A DNA stretch of 64,000 nt from DASZTV01 sp035548125 (GCA_035548125.1 DASZTV010000051.1:1-64000); one strand, 5' to 3'. Positions 23,567 to 32,510 are shown, counted from the stretch's first letter. Numbers and translations: made by a program. The notes: generated from the sequence alone by a model not told the origin.

Positions 23567-23944
23567 GGATGAGTGGGCCGGACGGTCGCGTCGGCGCCTT
23601 TCGCGAGGCGTCGCCGAGGAAAGTCCGGGCTCCGAAGGGCAGGGTGGTCGGCAACACCGACCCGGGGTGACCCGCGGGACAGTGCCACAGAGAACAGACC
23701 GCCACCGGCTTCGGCCGGCGGTAAGGGTGAAACGGTGGCGTAAGAGACCACCAGCGCTCGAGGTGACTCGAGCGGCTCGGCAAACCCCACCCGGAGCAAG
23801 GTCAGACAGGAAGCGTTCGAGGGCGGCCCGCCCGAGCTTCCGGGTAGACCGCTAGAGGACGTCGGCAACGGCGCCCCGAGAGAGATGACCGTCGCACCGC
23901 GGCAACGCGGTGGCACAGAACCCGGCTTACAGGCCCACTCATCC
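23567..23944 (+). ncRNA. rnpB: RNase P RNA, bacterial class A
   Basis: The roughly 378-base RNA is the catalytic subunit of RNase P, which makes tRNA 5' ends. Terminal helix P1 is formed by GGATGAGTGGGCC (23567) and GGCCCACTCATCC (23932). Conserved core stretches are present in order: GAGGAAAGTCCGGGCTCC, ACAGAGAACAGACCGCC, GGTAAGGGTGAAACGGTG, GTAAGAGACCACCAGCGC, GGCAAACCCCACC, and ACAGAACCCGGCTTACAGGCC. The 3' end abuts a perfect hairpin repeat whose first base is the last base of P1. Confidence 0.97.
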
Positions 23945-24005
23945 GCGATCTTGCACTTTTCAACCGTTGTGACGCCCAGAGGACGTTGAAAAGTGCAAGA
24001 TCGCG
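23944..24005. repeat. Intergenic hairpin repeat, copy 2
   Basis: A perfect 21-bp inverted repeat (23944-23964 and 23985-24005) with a 20-base loop. The arms are identical to the core of copy 1 (4827-4896) while the loop sequence differs. It starts at the last base of the RNase P RNA, so it could serve as that transcript's 3' boundary or terminator even though no T-run follows. Confidence 0.85.
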
Positions 24006-24084
24006 AAGAGGGGGGGAGGCGCGGGGGTGACAACCGGCGGGAGCTTCGTGGAGTTAATAGGGGTGTGACGGCTTCGGAGGCGGC

Positions 24085-24591
24085 GTGATCCCGCGGCGCG
24101 AACGCGCGGCGTTCGACGGCTTCGTGACGTCGTCCTCGAACCGCCTGCTTCGTACGGCGTACCTGTTGTGCGGCGATCGCGGGCACGCCGAGGATCTCGT
24201 CCAGACCGCCCTGATGCGAACCGCGCGTCGATGGCGGCAGGCTCGCGAGGCGCCCGAGGCGTACGCCCGCCGGGTGCTCGTGAACCTTGCGAAGGACCGG
24301 CATCGACAGCTGCGCCGCCGGCCCCGGGAGGCGTCGCTCGAGATCGACGTCATCGACCGGGCAGCGCCCGCGTCCGCTACTGACCACGACGAGCTGATGC
24401 AGGCGTTCCGTCGCCTCCCGGATGGTCAGCGCGCGGTCCTCGCGCTTCGGTTCTTCGACGATCTCAGCGTGTCCGAGACGGCGGCCGCCCTCGGCTGCTC
24501 GGCGGGCACCGTCAAGTCACAGACCTCTCGTGCGCTGTTGAGCCTTCGCAGCGCTCTCGCCCCCACCAAGGAGACAACGCATGCTCACTGA
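24085..24591 (+). CDS. RNA polymerase ECF sigma factor, SigE family
   Basis: The 168-residue protein has only sigma regions 2 and 4: FVTSSSNRLLRTAYLLCGD and AEDLVQTALMRTARRW for region 2, and FRRLPDGQRAVLALRFFDD plus TAAALGCSAGTVKSQTSRAL for the region 4 helix-turn-helix. It fits the SigE-type ECF group common in actinobacteria. The GTG start has GGAGG about 5 bases upstream. The following gene overlaps it by 11 bases and is the likely regulatory partner. Confidence 0.9.
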   Translation: MIPRRERAAFDGFVTSSSNRLLRTAYLLCGDRGHAEDLVQTALMRTARRWRQAREAPEAYARRVLVNLAKDRHRQLRRRPREASLEIDVIDRAAPASATDHDELMQAFRRLPDGQRAVLALRFFDDLSVSETAAALGCSAGTVKSQTSRALLSLRSALAPTKETTHAH

Positions 24592-25156
24592 CGAGGACCT
24601 GACCCGCGAGCTCGGCATCGCGTTCCGCGAGGCGACCCAGGATCTGACGTACGCCGGACGGCGCCGGCCCCAGGCGTCGACACCGATCGTGTTGTCGACG
24701 ACTGCGTTCGCAGGTGCTGCCGCCGTCGGCGCGATCGCGCTCGCGGGAACGTTCGGTACGCCTTCGACCTCCGCGGGGGTGGCCGCGCCGCGCAGCGGGC
24801 ATCAGGACGCGTCGACCTCCCCGACCCCGCACCACGGGCATCTCGTCACACGCCAGATGAGGCTGGCCGGCATGACGCTGACCTACTCCTACTCCGACGG
24901 TCAGCCCGACCCGGTCATCGCGACGATGGTCCGTGGCGGACTGCCGGACGGGGTCACGGCGGTCTCGGTCGACCGGACTGACGTGAAGGTCTGGGCAGGT
25001 GTCGACCCGCAGACCGGCGACAACGCCGTGTTCGTCCAGGTCGCCGACGGAGACCTGGCCGGAAAGACCTATGCGCTGCTGTCCCCGACCTGGACCCAGG
25101 CCCAGCTGATCGACCTGTTCGAGAACCCGGTGCCCGTGCCGATGGTGAGCGAGTAG
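24581..25156 (+). CDS. Single-pass membrane protein, probable ECF sigma partner
   Basis: The 191-residue protein has a short cytoplasmic N-terminus (LTDEDLTRELGIAFREAT), one helix (IVLSTTAFAGAAAVGAIALAG, about residues 37-57) and an exported domain of about 120 residues. The gene overlaps the sigma gene, the usual arrangement of an anti-sigma factor; the cytoplasmic part is short and has no zinc motif, so it is not a ZAS-type anti-sigma. The role is inferred from position and topology. Confidence 0.65.
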   Translation: MLTDEDLTRELGIAFREATQDLTYAGRRRPQASTPIVLSTTAFAGAAAVGAIALAGTFGTPSTSAGVAAPRSGHQDASTSPTPHHGHLVTRQMRLAGMTLTYSYSDGQPDPVIATMVRGGLPDGVTAVSVDRTDVKVWAGVDPQTGDNAVFVQVADGDLAGKTYALLSPTWTQAQLIDLFENPVPVPMVSE

Positions 25157-25166
25157 CGCGGATCCG

Positions 25167-26207
25167 TCAGTCGTCGGCCCAGGACCTGACCTTCTCGATG
25201 AGGGCGAGGGGGTCTGGGCCGACCGGGTTGACGGACAGGTGGGTGACGCCCGCCGCGCGGTAGGCCTGCACCCGTTCGCGGACGAACCCCTCGTCGCCGA
25301 CCAGTGCCGTGGCCTTGAGGAAGTCGGCAGGTACGGCGGCCGCCGCCTCCTGCTTCTTGCCGTCGAGGTAGAGGTCCTGGATCAACTTCGCCTCTGCCTC
25401 GTAGCCGGATCGACGGAACACGTTGTTGTAGAAGTTGCGGTCCCTGGCACCCATGCCACCGACGTAGAGCGCGGTACCGGGCCGGCCGAGGTCGCGAAGC
25501 TTCGTCGCCTCGTCCTCCTCACAGATCGCGAGCGTTCCGCCCGCGGCGATCTGCAGCGGGGCCCGCTGCGGGTCCCGCTTCTCGGCGCCGATCCGGAGGT
25601 CCTCGCCGAAGACGTCGGCGGCCCGGTCGGGGTGGAAGAACGCGGGCAGCCAACCGTCCGCGAGCTCCGCGGTCAGCTGGACGTTCTTCGGACCGAGGGT
25701 GGCGAGAAAGATCGGGATGTCGGGGCGTACCGGGGTGTTGATGATCTTCAGCGGCTTGCCGAGCCCGGTGCCCTGATCGGCGGGCAGCGGGAGCTGGTAG
25801 GCCTCCCCGTCGTAGACGACGACCTCCCGCTTCCAGACCAGCCGGCAGATGTCGATCAGCTCACGGGTGCGTTGAATCGGTTTGTCGAAGGCAACGCCGT
25901 GCCAGCCTTCGATCACCTGCGGACCGCTGGTCCCAAGGCCCAGGACGAAACGGCCTTCCGAGACCGAGTCGAGACCGGCCGCCGTCATCGCAGTCAGCGT
26001 CGGCGTCCGCGAGTAGATCGGCAGGATCCCGGACGCGAGCTCGATCCGTTCGGTGTGCGCGGCAAGGTAGCCGATCAGGCTGATCGCATCGAAGCTGTAG
26101 AGCTCCGGTACCCAGAGCATGTCGATCCCGGCGGCCTCCAGGTCGCGTGCCCGGGCGGCGGCGTCGCGCGGACTGCCGAACGGGGGGATTGCTGCGGTCA
26201 GCTTCAC
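25167..26207 (-). CDS. LLM-class F420-dependent oxidoreductase
   Basis: The 346-residue protein is a TIM-barrel luciferase-like monooxygenase-family enzyme of the F420 type: AGIDMLWVPELYSFDAISLIGY, ASGILPIYSRTPTLTAM, and GRFVLGLGTSGPQVIEGWHG are the conserved cofactor-pocket stretches. The substrate is unknown. GTG 26207 is chosen because AGAGGAA lies 7 bases before it; longer frames run into the upstream gene. An F420 reductase gene occurs in this window (48768), consistent with an F420-using organism. Convergent with the sigma-partner gene. Confidence 0.87.
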   Translation of the reverse strand: MKLTAAIPPFGSPRDAAARARDLEAAGIDMLWVPELYSFDAISLIGYLAAHTERIELASGILPIYSRTPTLTAMTAAGLDSVSEGRFVLGLGTSGPQVIEGWHGVAFDKPIQRTRELIDICRLVWKREVVVYDGEAYQLPLPADQGTGLGKPLKIINTPVRPDIPIFLATLGPKNVQLTAELADGWLPAFFHPDRAADVFGEDLRIGAEKRDPQRAPLQIAAGGTLAICEEDEATKLRDLGRPGTALYVGGMGARDRNFYNNVFRRSGYEAEAKLIQDLYLDGKKQEAAAAVPADFLKATALVGDEGFVRERVQAYRAAGVTHLSVNPVGPDPLALIEKVRSWADD

Positions 26208-26263
26208 GGGAAGGTTCCTCTCTCGGGCGACGGCGGTGGTGGCGCGCGGCGGGCGCGGGGCGG

Positions 26264-26821
26264 CTAGCGCGCAGCCTCGACGTGGAACGTCCAGCTCGAC
26301 TCGTCCGTTCCGTGGCAGCGGTTCTTCCAGGCGAGATGCAGCGAGAGGTACGCGGGTTGGCCGGCGCCCAGCTGAAGCGTGGTGCGCACCTGCCACACCG
26401 GATGGCCGGCTCGGCTGCTGACCTTGGCCAGGTGCGATCCCGGGTGCACCGCCTTCTGCGCCGGGTGAGCGGTCAACGGCTCGGCGTAGACCGCGACGGA
26501 ACGGTGGCTGGGCTTACGGGCGGTGTGCAGCGTGATGCGCAGCTGCTCGGTGCCCGGCTCGACCAGCAGCGGTCCGGGACTCGACCCGTCGCCATCACCG
26601 ATCAGGGTGCTGCAGCCGGTGTGGCCGGGCGTCCGAAACGACGCCGAGGACGTCTGACCGTGCGGGTGCTGGACCGCGCCGTAACCGACCACGCGCAGCG
26701 TGGGCACGCTGGCGGACGGGCTTCGGGCGGCCGCCGGTCGCGCGCCGGCCGGCCCACCGGCCAGCGGGATGGCGACGGCGCTCGACGCGACGACTGCCCA
26801 CGCGATGCTGCGGGTGCGCAT
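26264..26821 (-). CDS. Secreted protein of unknown function
   Basis: The 185-residue product starts MRTRSIAWAVVASSAVAIPL with a signal peptide likely cut after GARPAAA, then an exported domain with two Cys (TGCST, KNRCHGT) that could form a disulfide and a C-terminal SSWTFHVEAAR. ATG 26821 has GGAGGG 6 bases upstream and is preferred to ATG 26827. Same strand as, and 56 bases ahead of, the F420 oxidoreductase gene. No family recognised. Confidence 0.7.
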   Translation of the reverse strand: MRTRSIAWAVVASSAVAIPLAGGPAGARPAAARSPSASVPTLRVVGYGAVQHPHGQTSSASFRTPGHTGCSTLIGDGDGSSPGPLLVEPGTEQLRITLHTARKPSHRSVAVYAEPLTAHPAQKAVHPGSHLAKVSSRAGHPVWQVRTTLQLGAGQPAYLSLHLAWKNRCHGTDESSWTFHVEAAR

Positions 26822-26888
26822 GCTCATCCCTCCGTCGCCGGCCACGGGCTCACCGGCCAAGAATGGCATTCGGTGCCACACTGCTGAC

Positions 26889-28679
26889 GTGCGCGGGGCA
26901 TCGGTGCTTCCCGGCGACTCGGCGGACGAGTACGCCGCGTCGCCGCCTTCCCACGAGATGTTCGTGGAGCTCCTCACCCGGGTCGGCTGCCACGTCTACA
27001 GCGGTGAGGTCTCTCGTGACGGCGGCTACCGCGAGCTGTACACCGGGCCGGGCATCGAGATCTTTCTCGGGGGCAAGCCGGACCCGGACATGGATCTGAG
27101 CGTCGCCTGGGCGCGCGCGGTGCATCCCGACGACCGCGACGCCTACGCCGACGCCGCCACGGTGGCCGGCAACGGCGTGATGCAGGTCGAGTACCGGATG
27201 ATCGGGCTGGACGGCGCGACCCGTTGGGTCCAGGACCAGATGTGGCTGCGCGAGGAGCTCCCCGACGGACGGCGGATCATCGACGGAGTCGTCACCGACA
27301 TCACCGGGCGCAAGCAGGCCGAGCTCGGCCTTCGTCGGCTGGCCCACACCGATCCGCTCACCGGCCTGGCCAACCGGCTCTCGCTCGCCGAGCGCATCGA
27401 GATGGCGGTCGAGGGGCTCGAGGTCAGCTCGCCCGGTATCGCGTTGCTGATGCTCGACCTCGACGGCTTCAAGGCTGTCAACGACACCTACGGCCACGCG
27501 ATCGGCGACGAGCTGCTGATGATGGTCGCCCGCCGGCTTCGCGGGTCGTTGCGCCCCGCCGACCTGGTCGCCCGGCTCGGCGGCGACGAGTTCGCCGTAC
27601 TGCTCGAGCGAGTTGACCATCACCAGGCGCTGGCGGCGGCCCAGCGGTTGCTGATCGCGGTCAACGCGCCGTTTGCGTTCTCACGCGGCACGATCTCGCT
27701 GTCAGCCAGCATCGGGCTGATGCACGCGGCCGAGGCGCGCGGCACTCTCGACCTGATGCGCGACGCCGACGTGGCGATGTACCGCGCGAAGTCCGACGGC
27801 AAGAACCGCATCGTCAGCTTCGAGCCGGCGATGCAGGCGCGGGTCGCCCGCCGGTTGCGACTGGAGACCGAACTGCGCCGCAGCGTGGACAACGGCGACT
27901 TCGCGCTGCACTACCAGCCGCTGGTGGATCTCGAGACGCTCGAGGTCGTCGGCGCCGAGGCGCTGCTGCGCTGGCGTCATCCCGACCGCGGGCTGCTGCT
28001 GCCGACCGCGTTCGTCGACATCGCCGAGGAGACCGGACTGATCCTGCCGCTCGGTCGCTGGGTGCTCGAACAGGCGGCGCGTGACGCGGCGGCCTGGCAG
28101 GACGTGGCCGGCGGGCCGTTCTCGGTCTCCGCCAACCTCTCGCCGAGCCAGCTGCACGACCCCGATCTGGTGGCGATCGTCGTCGCGATCCTGCAGGACG
28201 CCGACCTTCCGCCCGACTCGCTCATCGTCGAGATCACCGAGAACCTGCTGCTGAAGGACGCCGAGCTCGCGCGCTCTCGTCTTGCCGCGCTCCGGTCGGT
28301 AGGCGTCCGGGTGGCCGTTGACGACTTCGGAACCGGCTACTCGTCGTTCGCCTACCTCGACCGCTACCCGGTCGACATCCTCAAGATCGACCGGAGCTTC
28401 GTCGGGTCGCTGGGCGGGCGGCCGCGAGCCGCGGTACTGGTTCGCTCGATCCTCGACCTGGCGAAGGCGTTCGACCTGGAGACGGTCGCCGAGGGGATCG
28501 AGTCGACCGACCAGCTGCGGACGCTGCGGTCACTCGGGTGCCGGTTCGGGCAAGGCTTCCGGTTCGCGGTGCCGCGGCCCGCGGAGCAGATCACCTCGAT
28601 GCTCGAGTCCGACGCGCTCGCGGCGATGCGCGACGAGCCGGGCTCGTCGCCCGCTGCCACCACGGCCGTCGCCGGCTGA
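26889..28679 (+). CDS. PAS-GGDEF-EAL cyclic-di-GMP protein with both domains intact
   Basis: The 596-residue soluble protein has a PAS domain (about 20-145, YRMIGLDGATRWVQDQMWL), a GGDEF diguanylate cyclase domain (about 150-310, signature LGGDEF near residue 232) and an EAL phosphodiesterase domain (about 325-580). The EAL side keeps its key residues: GAEALLRW, EITENLLL, DDFGTGYSSF, KIDRSF and AEGIES. It could therefore both make and degrade c-di-GMP, with PAS choosing. GTG 26889 is the best start after the divergent secreted-protein gene; ATG about 26959 is an alternative. Compare the decayed EAL domain at 36849. Confidence 0.92.
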   Translation: MRGASVLPGDSADEYAASPPSHEMFVELLTRVGCHVYSGEVSRDGGYRELYTGPGIEIFLGGKPDPDMDLSVAWARAVHPDDRDAYADAATVAGNGVMQVEYRMIGLDGATRWVQDQMWLREELPDGRRIIDGVVTDITGRKQAELGLRRLAHTDPLTGLANRLSLAERIEMAVEGLEVSSPGIALLMLDLDGFKAVNDTYGHAIGDELLMMVARRLRGSLRPADLVARLGGDEFAVLLERVDHHQALAAAQRLLIAVNAPFAFSRGTISLSASIGLMHAAEARGTLDLMRDADVAMYRAKSDGKNRIVSFEPAMQARVARRLRLETELRRSVDNGDFALHYQPLVDLETLEVVGAEALLRWRHPDRGLLLPTAFVDIAEETGLILPLGRWVLEQAARDAAAWQDVAGGPFSVSANLSPSQLHDPDLVAIVVAILQDADLPPDSLIVEITENLLLKDAELARSRLAALRSVGVRVAVDDFGTGYSSFAYLDRYPVDILKIDRSFVGSLGGRPRAAVLVRSILDLAKAFDLETVAEGIESTDQLRTLRSLGCRFGQGFRFAVPRPAEQITSMLESDALAAMRDEPGSSPAATTAVAG

Positions 28680-29366
28680 TCAGCGCTTCAGCGGCTCGAT
28701 CAGCTCGGGGCCGTCGTTGCGGACCGAGTTGACGGCGGTACTCACCTCGTAGGCGTGCAGCCGCGGCTCGGGAATCGCGTCAACCAGGTCGCGGACGCGC
28801 TGGGGGTCGGTCAGCGTCGGGTCCAGCCACGCGTCGCGCAGGTCGGCCGGTACGACGACGGGGGAGCGGTCGTGGATGTGGCCGAGCTCGTCCGTGGCGG
28901 GCCGGGTGAGGATCGTGTAGGTCCACAACCAGCGGTCCTCGTCCTCGACGTCGGGCCGCAGCTCGTACAGCCCCGCGAACGCCAGCAGGCCGGTGCCGTG
29001 CAGGAAGTACGGCTGCTTGCCCTCAGTGGTTGCGAGCCACTCGTAGTAGCCGTCCGCGGGGACCAGGCAGCGCCGCTTCGACGCGGCGGCTTTGAATGCG
29101 GGCTTGGTCGTGATCGTCTCCGAGCGGGCGTTGATCAGCTTCGAGCCGATGCGCAGGTCCTTGGCCCATGAGGGGACCAGTCCCCACTTCAAGGTGCGCA
29201 GCTGGCGGTCCGGTTGTCCGTCGTGCAGCCGTTCGAGCACCACCCGGGCCGCAGCGGTCGGCGCGACGTTCCACGACGCGGCCGGCGCCTCGTCGACCAC
29301 CGAGGAAACCGCCAGGTCACGCAGCAGGTCGCCGTCGTGACGGGCGTTCGCGTACCTCCCGCACAT
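28680..29366 (-). CDS. SRAP-family DNA-protein crosslink protein (YedK/HMCES-like)
   Basis: The 228-residue protein begins MCGRY, placing the catalytic Cys at position 2 after Met removal, and has WNVAPT, WGLVPSWAKD, INARSET, GYYEW and HIHDRSPVV: the complete SRAP motif set (Cys2, Asn in NARSE, the GYYEW Glu, the HDR His). Family members form a thiazolidine crosslink with abasic sites in single-stranded DNA. The start at 29366 is fixed by the need for Cys2. It ends exactly against the GGDEF-EAL gene. Confidence 0.95.
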   Translation of the reverse strand: MCGRYANARHDGDLLRDLAVSSVVDEAPAASWNVAPTAAARVVLERLHDGQPDRQLRTLKWGLVPSWAKDLRIGSKLINARSETITTKPAFKAAASKRRCLVPADGYYEWLATTEGKQPYFLHGTGLLAFAGLYELRPDVEDEDRWLWTYTILTRPATDELGHIHDRSPVVVPADLRDAWLDPTLTDPQRVRDLVDAIPEPRLHAYEVSTAVNSVRNDGPELIEPLKR

Positions 29367-29506
29367 CGCTCTGTTGTACCTGCCCGCGCCGTCGGTCACT
29401 CGCGCCCCTGCTGCCGGTGGGCCGGCGCGGGCTCGCCAAACCGGAGCGCATTGCGTACCGTGTTCACGCCCTTCACATGCGCAACATCGACACCAGGAGC
29501 AGGGAC

Positions 29507-29854
29507 ATGGCGCGTACGGCGAAGAAGACGGCGGCCGCTCGGCGGCCCGCAGCACGTCCGGCGGCGGCGCGTCCGGCGGCGACTGCCGGTACGGGTGTCA
29601 CCGACCTCGCAGGCGGGCTGCGGTCGCTGCTCGGTGCGGTCGAGGGCGAGGTGAAGGCGGTCACGGCGCTCAGCGGAAAGATCGACGACTTGGTCACCCA
29701 GCTCAACAAGGCGCGGGAGGAGCAGGCGGCTCGGCTTGCCGCGCTCAGCGCCCTGAAGAGCTCTGCGCAGGACGGCGGGCTGTCCGCCTTCCTGGACAAC
29801 CTGATCCGGCCCCGCATGCCGCGGGTCCCGGAGGTCAAGGCCCCTCGGGCCTGA
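29507..29854 (+). CDS. Small Ala/Lys/Pro-rich protein with coiled coil
   Basis: The 115-residue product has a basic low-complexity N-terminus (ARTAKKTAAARRPAARPAAA, residues 2-21 and a little beyond) and a helical, coiled-coil-like middle (LLGAVEGEVKAVTALSGKID and the following Gln/Glu-rich helix). The tail is basic and Pro-rich. AGGAG about 8 bases before ATG 29507 supports the start. It could be a nucleoid-associated or polymer-granule protein; this is a guess from composition. Fur-family gene follows after 18 bases. Confidence 0.65.
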   Translation: MARTAKKTAAARRPAARPAAARPAATAGTGVTDLAGGLRSLLGAVEGEVKAVTALSGKIDDLVTQLNKAREEQAARLAALSALKSSAQDGGLSAFLDNLIRPRMPRVPEVKAPRA

Positions 29855-29872
29855 CCGTGATCAGGCGCTGAC

Positions 29873-30343
29873 ATGGCAGGCGGCGCGGTGACGACGAGCG
29901 CCCTCGACGAGCGCGCTGAAGCGCTGCTGCGCGCCGCCGGTCAGCGAGTGACCAAGCCGCGGGTCGCCGTACTCGCCTGCCTGCTCGAAGCCGGGGGCGA
30001 CCACCTGTCCGCGGAGGAAGTGCTCAGCAAGGTCGCCGAGCACGCGGCCGGGGTGCATCGCGCGACGGTGTACCGGACCCTCGACGGGCTGGCCGACGCG
30101 GGAGTGCTGCGCCACGTCCACCTGGACCGCGGGCTGACCGCGTATCACGTGGTGGCGCCGACACCGCGACACGAGCACCTGCACGCCCAGTGCGCCGGCT
30201 GCGGGCGCGTCGTCGACCTGCCACCGGACGTACTCGGCGACACGGCAGACCGGGTTCGCCGGATCAGCGGCTTCCAGCTGGACGCCAGCCACGTGGCGCT
30301 GAGCGGCTACTGCAAGGACTGCGCGGCGACGCGGCACCGGTAG
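29873..30343 (+). CDS. Fur family transcriptional regulator
   Basis: The 156-residue protein has the Fur winged helix (QRVTKPRVAVLACLLEAGGD, HLSAEEVLSKV, HRATVYRTLDGLADAGVL) and a dimerisation domain with RHEHLHAQCAGCGRVVDL and a terminal CKDC pair, giving the four-Cys structural zinc site. Which metal it senses (iron, zinc, or peroxide via PerR-type chemistry) cannot be told. No metal transporter is adjacent. Start ATG 29873; a GTG 15 bases on is an alternative. Confidence 0.9.
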   Translation: MAGGAVTTSALDERAEALLRAAGQRVTKPRVAVLACLLEAGGDHLSAEEVLSKVAEHAAGVHRATVYRTLDGLADAGVLRHVHLDRGLTAYHVVAPTPRHEHLHAQCAGCGRVVDLPPDVLGDTADRVRRISGFQLDASHVALSGYCKDCAATRHR

Positions 30344-30373
30344 CGGCCGCGCTGCCGGTCAGCCCGGGGCGAG

Positions 30374-30640
30374 CTACTCGAGGCTTTCCAAGGCGCGGGA
30401 CAGGACGGTGCCCAGCTGTTGGCGCGCCTGCTCGATGGTGACGCCCATCTGCTCGGCGAGTCCCGGCAACAGCACCGAACCCGCGAGAAACCCGAGGGCC
30501 CCCGCTGTCTCGACGGCGCCGTGGTCTTCGATCACGCCGTCGATGACGCAGACGCGTTCCGCGGGCGTCGTCGTGTCGCCGCTGTACGCCGACACAATCG
30601 CCCACGACGAGAGCAGGCATTCGCGCGACTCGCTGTTCAT
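30374..30640 (-). CDS. Small protein of unknown function, third gene of the MFS operon
   Basis: The 88-residue acidic protein (MNSESRECLLSSWAIVSAYS, ending LGTVLSRALESLE) has no motif I recognise. It lies 43 bases after the stop of the MFS-winged-helix gene on the same strand and converges with the Fur gene, so it is probably the last gene of that operon. A longer frame through 31081 is a shadow of the MFS gene. Confidence 0.5.
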   Translation of the reverse strand: MNSESRECLLSSWAIVSAYSGDTTTPAERVCVIDGVIEDHGAVETAGALGFLAGSVLLPGLAEQMGVTIEQARQQLGTVLSRALESLE

Positions 30641-30683
30641 GATCCTGGTTGTGCCCGCTCCCGCGGGCAGCACGCCAGACGCG

Positions 30684-32492
30684 TCAGTGGTCGGCGGCGA
30701 AGGTCTCTCGGCCGCGCCGCACGACCCGCCCGCGGCGCTGCGCCTCGCGCACCACTTCACGCAACCGACCGGGCCCCCAGTACCGCGCACCGATTCGTTT
30801 CGCCAGTCCCGACGTTGTGGCGGGGCCGTCCTGGCGCAGGGCCTGCACGACGATGTCGATCTCCCGGTCGGACACCGCGCGATACGTCTCGCGCAGCGCC
30901 GTGGATCCGGGCCGCAGGTCGTAGCGACCGAATCTTCCGGTTTGGGCCGGATACGGGTACGGCCGGACATTGCGGGGGAGGGCAGGCTGTCGCCCAGCGG
31001 GCTGCTTCGACGGCTTCCCCTCACCGGACTCGGCGGCGGTGAGCGGCGTGGCGATCTGCTCGAGACTCCGCTTCTCGGCATCGACCCCGAGGAAGATCTC
31101 CACCACCCCGGCGGCGAACATCAACCCGCCACCGATCAGGTAGCCGATCGCAGTGTCGATCGGATGCTTCGTCGCGATGAGGTGACCGAACAGCACGGGG
31201 CCGATAATGCCGCCGAGGCCGGTGCCGACCGCATAGAACAGCGCGATCGCGATGGCCCGGGTCTCCATCGGGTAGATCTCGCTGACCGTCAGGTACGCCG
31301 AGCTCGCACCGGCCGAGGCGAAGAAGAAGATCACGACCCACGCGATGGTCTGCGTGGTGGCGGTCAATATGCCGGCGTCGAACAACCATGCCGTGATGGC
31401 CAGCATCACTCCGGACAGGATGTAGCAGCCGGCGATCATCGGGCGTCGTCCCACGTTGTCGAACAGCCGGCCGAGCAGCAGCGGCCCGAGGAAGTTGCCC
31501 ACGGCGAACGCGATCAGGTAGTAGCCGACGGCTGAGGTATCCACCTTGTAGAACGTCGTGAGGACCAGCGAGTACGTGAAGAAGACGGCGTTGTAGAGGA
31601 ATGCCTGTCCGATGAACAACGAAAGCCCGAGAACGGTGCGGCGCGGGTAGTCGCCGAAGACGGTCTTCGCCATCTGGAGCAGGCTGACCGAGTCCTGCGG
31701 CTCGACCTCGATGTCACGGCGGGAGTCCGGCTCCCGCAGCTCCTGACCGGTCGACCGCGCGACGTGATCCTCGATCTCGGAGACGATGCGTTCCGCTTGG
31801 TCGACCTGCCCGTGGGTCATCAGCCAGCGTGGGCTCTCCGGGATCGTGCGCCTCACGAAGAGGATCGCCACGCCGAGCACAGCGCCCATCAGGAAGCAGA
31901 CCCGCCAGCCGACGTCGACGGCGAGGATCTTCGGGTCGAGCAGCACGAGGGTCGCCGCTGCGCCGGCCGCCGTACCGAGCCAGTACGAGCCGTTCACCAC
32001 CAGGTCCACGGTGCCCCGAACCCGAGCCGGGATGAGCTCGTCGATGGCCGAGTTGATGGCCGCGTACTCGCCGCCGATGCCCATCCCGGTGAAGAACCGG
32101 AAGGCGAAGAACATCCACGCGTTGGTCGAGACGCCGGTGAGGACGGTCGCCACCAGGTAGACGGCGAGCGTGACGAGGAACAGCTTCTTGCGGCCGAGCC
32201 GGTCGGTCAGGTAGCCGAACACGAGGGCACCGAGGCAAGCGCCGGCGACGTAGACGCCGGCCGCGTCCCCGATCTGCGCGGTAGTGATCGAGATCCCGCT
32301 GTGCGCTTTCGTCAGGGTGCTGCCGACTGCGCCGACGATGGTGACCTCGAGGCCGTCGAGGATCCAGACGGTGCCCAGCCCGGCGAGCACCAGCCAGTGC
32401 CATCGCGCCCAGGGAAGCCGGTCGAGTCGGGCCGGTACGTCAGTCGACTCGCGCGCGGGCGAGTGCTTGGCGGAGATCGACGTCGTGGACAT
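30684..32492 (-). CDS. MFS transporter with a C-terminal winged-helix-like domain
   Basis: The 602-residue protein is a sugar/metabolite-porter-type major facilitator (first loop GYLTDRLGRKKLF, central loop with IPESPRWL, second-half GRLFDNVGRRPM), 12 helices ending near residue 480. It is about 120 residues longer than usual: after a Pro/basic linker (about 485-530) comes a 60-residue segment with VSDREIDIVVQALRQDGPAT and GLAKRIGARYWGPGRLREVV that reads like a winged helix-turn-helix. The tail would be cytoplasmic. It lies 18 bases after the SAP-like gene and is transcribed away from ku. The start has no clear ribosome site. Confidence 0.82.
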   Translation of the reverse strand: MSTTSISAKHSPARESTDVPARLDRLPWARWHWLVLAGLGTVWILDGLEVTIVGAVGSTLTKAHSGISITTAQIGDAAGVYVAGACLGALVFGYLTDRLGRKKLFLVTLAVYLVATVLTGVSTNAWMFFAFRFFTGMGIGGEYAAINSAIDELIPARVRGTVDLVVNGSYWLGTAAGAAATLVLLDPKILAVDVGWRVCFLMGAVLGVAILFVRRTIPESPRWLMTHGQVDQAERIVSEIEDHVARSTGQELREPDSRRDIEVEPQDSVSLLQMAKTVFGDYPRRTVLGLSLFIGQAFLYNAVFFTYSLVLTTFYKVDTSAVGYYLIAFAVGNFLGPLLLGRLFDNVGRRPMIAGCYILSGVMLAITAWLFDAGILTATTQTIAWVVIFFFASAGASSAYLTVSEIYPMETRAIAIALFYAVGTGLGGIIGPVLFGHLIATKHPIDTAIGYLIGGGLMFAAGVVEIFLGVDAEKRSLEQIATPLTAAESGEGKPSKQPAGRQPALPRNVRPYPYPAQTGRFGRYDLRPGSTALRETYRAVSDREIDIVVQALRQDGPATTSGLAKRIGARYWGPGRLREVVREAQRRGRVVRRGRETFAADH

Positions 32493-32510
32493 GGGATGGG
32501 CAGGCGCTGG

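Noticed and set aside
24085..25156. Zinc-dependent anti-sigma (ZAS) pair
   Set aside because: The partner lacks the HxxxCxxC motif; kept only as a probable membrane partner.
30641..31081. Longer leftward frame ahead of the 88-aa protein
   Set aside because: Antisense-free but out of frame with the MFS-winged-helix gene that occupies the same strand; only the part from ATG 30640 is outside that gene.
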